Of a stretch of 64,000 bases of DNA, positions 63,213 to 64,000 are shown in pieces. The notes beneath the pieces were generated by a model. That model was not told where the DNA came from and ran no database searches. It saw only the letters and a list, made by a program, of their open reading frames with translations. The position numbers were made by a program, and so were the translations under genes. Source of the DNA: Nocardioides dokdonensis FR1436. Its GTDB lineage: Bacteria > Actinomycetota > Actinomycetes > Propionibacteriales > Nocardioidaceae. How positions within the stretch are numbered: position 1 is the first letter of the stretch; every line of letters begins with the position of its first letter. The DNA lies in NCBI RefSeq assembly GCF_001653335.1, contig NZ_CP015079.1, positions 2,604,001 to 2,668,000 on the forward strand. Direction: 5' to 3'.

Positions 63213-64000
63213 TCAGAAGGCATGGGCCATGAGCTCGCCGAACAGGTCGTGCTCGTCGACGGCCAGGCCGCGGGCCCGGAACCAGGTGGCCATGTGGGTG
63301 CAGTCACGCAGCAGGAAGTCCATCCCGTTCACGTTGCCGACCAGGTCGACGACCTGCGGCAGGTCGATGACGACCAGCCGCTCGCCGGCGGCCAGCACGT
63401 TGTACGGCGACAGGTCGCCGTGCACGATCCCGGCCTGCACCATCAGCGCCATCGCGTCGCGGGTCTGCTCCCAGTACGACGCCAGCAGCCCCGGCTCCGG
63501 TCTCGACTGCGCCAGCCGGGGCGCGGTCTCGTGCCCGTGCTCGCCCTCGACGGTGATCCACTCCATCAGCAGCTCGGTGCCGTCGACCTGCACCGGGTAG
63601 GGCACCGGCAGGCCCAGCGTCCAGAGCCTGGTCAGGGCCTGCCACTCGGCCCAGGCCCACTGGCCCGCGGCGACCGCCCGGCCGTGCGCGGTCTTCTTGG
63701 CCATCGCCCGGGCGTCGCGCGTGTTCCGGACCCTGCGCCCCTCGGTGTAGGCGCCGGAGCGGTGGAACGTGCGGTGCTCCTCGCTGCGGTAGCGCTTGGC
63801 CACCATGACCACCGACTGTCCAAAGTCGCCCGGAGGGTGGGTCGGGTCGGTGTCGGGCACGGCGCGCTCGAGCAGGAACGCGTCGGCCTCCTTGCCGGTC
63901 TTCAGGACACCGAGCTCGGTGTCGACGGCCGCCTGGCTGGTGACCACCCAGGCGGGCCGGGGCTCGGGGCCGCGCGAGAGCGGCTCGACCTCGAGCCAGG
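63213..64000 (-). CDS. RIO1-like atypical serine kinase (N-terminus beyond window)
   Basis: The frame is open to the right edge, so about 262 residues of the C-terminal part are seen. Motifs are ELGVLKTGKEADAFLLERA (RIO-type nucleotide loop), MVAKRYRSEEHRTFHRS, the catalytic IVHGDLSPYNVLAAGERL and VIDLPQVVDLVGN (the metal-binding IDxPQ). RIO proteins phosphorylate serine or themselves and act in ribosome biogenesis in eukaryotes and archaea; bacterial roles are unclear. A GTG at 63947 is internal, because conserved residues precede it. Confidence 0.88.
   Translation of the reverse strand, partial: WLEVEPLSRGPEPRPAWVVTSQAAVDTELGVLKTGKEADAFLLERAVPDTDPTHPPGDFGQSVVMVAKRYRSEEHRTFHRSGAYTEGRRVRNTRDARAMAKKTAHGRAVAAGQWAWAEWQALTRLWTLGLPVPYPVQVDGTELLMEWITVEGEHGHETAPRLAQSRPEPGLLASYWEQTRDAMALMVQAGIVHGDLSPYNVLAAGERLVVIDLPQVVDLVGNVNGMDFLLRDCTHMATWFRARGLAVDEHDLFGELMAHAF

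Overview
The window is about 64 kb of very GC-rich DNA with GTG and TTG starts, GC-rich third codon positions and a long run of actinobacterial housekeeping genes. The gene order (murF-ddl, thiL, rpmB, recG-rsmD-coaD, rpmF-rnc-mutM-smc-ftsY-amtB-glnK-glnD-ffh, rpsP-khpA-rimM-trmD, rplS-lepB-rnhB, yraN-comM-dprA-xerC, rpsB-tsf-pyrH-frr-cdsA, rlmN) points to a free-living actinobacterium, probably of the Nocardioidaceae (Nocardioides-like). That taxonomic call is inference from order, composition and protein style, not from a database search.

Layout. 1-4.2 kb: a partial trans-sulfuration PLP enzyme faces murF and ddl, followed by an opposing second Ddl-like ATP-grasp protein. 4.2-6.3 kb: a DUF3515 lipoprotein, an AsnC ligand-binding protein, thiL and rpmB. 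6.5-14.1 kb: a FakA-like protein, recG, rsmD, coaD, the DUF177-rpmF-rnc-mutM series. 14.2-27.7 kb: small and LVIVD proteins, smc, a thioesterase, ftsY, the nitrogen cassette amtB-glnK-glnD, and ffh. 27.7-33.7 kb: an amidohydrolase, then rpsP-khpA-rimM-trmD (trmD fused to a GNAT domain), rplS, lepB, rnhB. 33.7-37.5 kb: two interruptions of the conserved order, namely a long inverted repeat plus a DUF2071 gene, and an AT-richer TadE/TadG pair with TTA codons. 37.5-47.7 kb: yraN-comM-dprA-xerC, an opposing M23 peptidase, rpsB-tsf-pyrH-frr-cdsA and two small genes. 47.8-53.3 kb: the glycerol genes glpF-glpK-glpD, then rlmN. 53.3-64 kb: a Tat-exported phosphoesterase, a LOG-LysR pair facing a four-gene betaine / N-methyl amino acid demethylation cluster (flavin oxidoreductase, Rieske oxygenase, its reductase, a DAO-type oxidase), and a partial RIO-type kinase.

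How the genes work together. Most are growth genes: wall precursor synthesis (murF, ddl), ribosome and tRNA maturation, co-translational export (ffh, ftsY, lepB), chromosome organisation (smc, xerC) and lipid synthesis (cdsA). The accessory capacity is glycerol use, ammonium sensing and removal of N-methyl groups from betaine-like compounds.

No wholly new multi-gene system is evident. The observations I rate highest are: five ribosomal-protein transcription units that share one promoter layout with invariant spacing; a betaine-type demethylation locus with a palindrome in its divergent promoter; a cloverleaf-like inverted repeat after rnhB; a Ddl paralogue lacking a metal-ligand Asn; the TrmD-GNAT fusion; and a short ORF coupled to the murF start. 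No tRNA, rRNA, CRISPR array or recognisable insertion sequence was seen.
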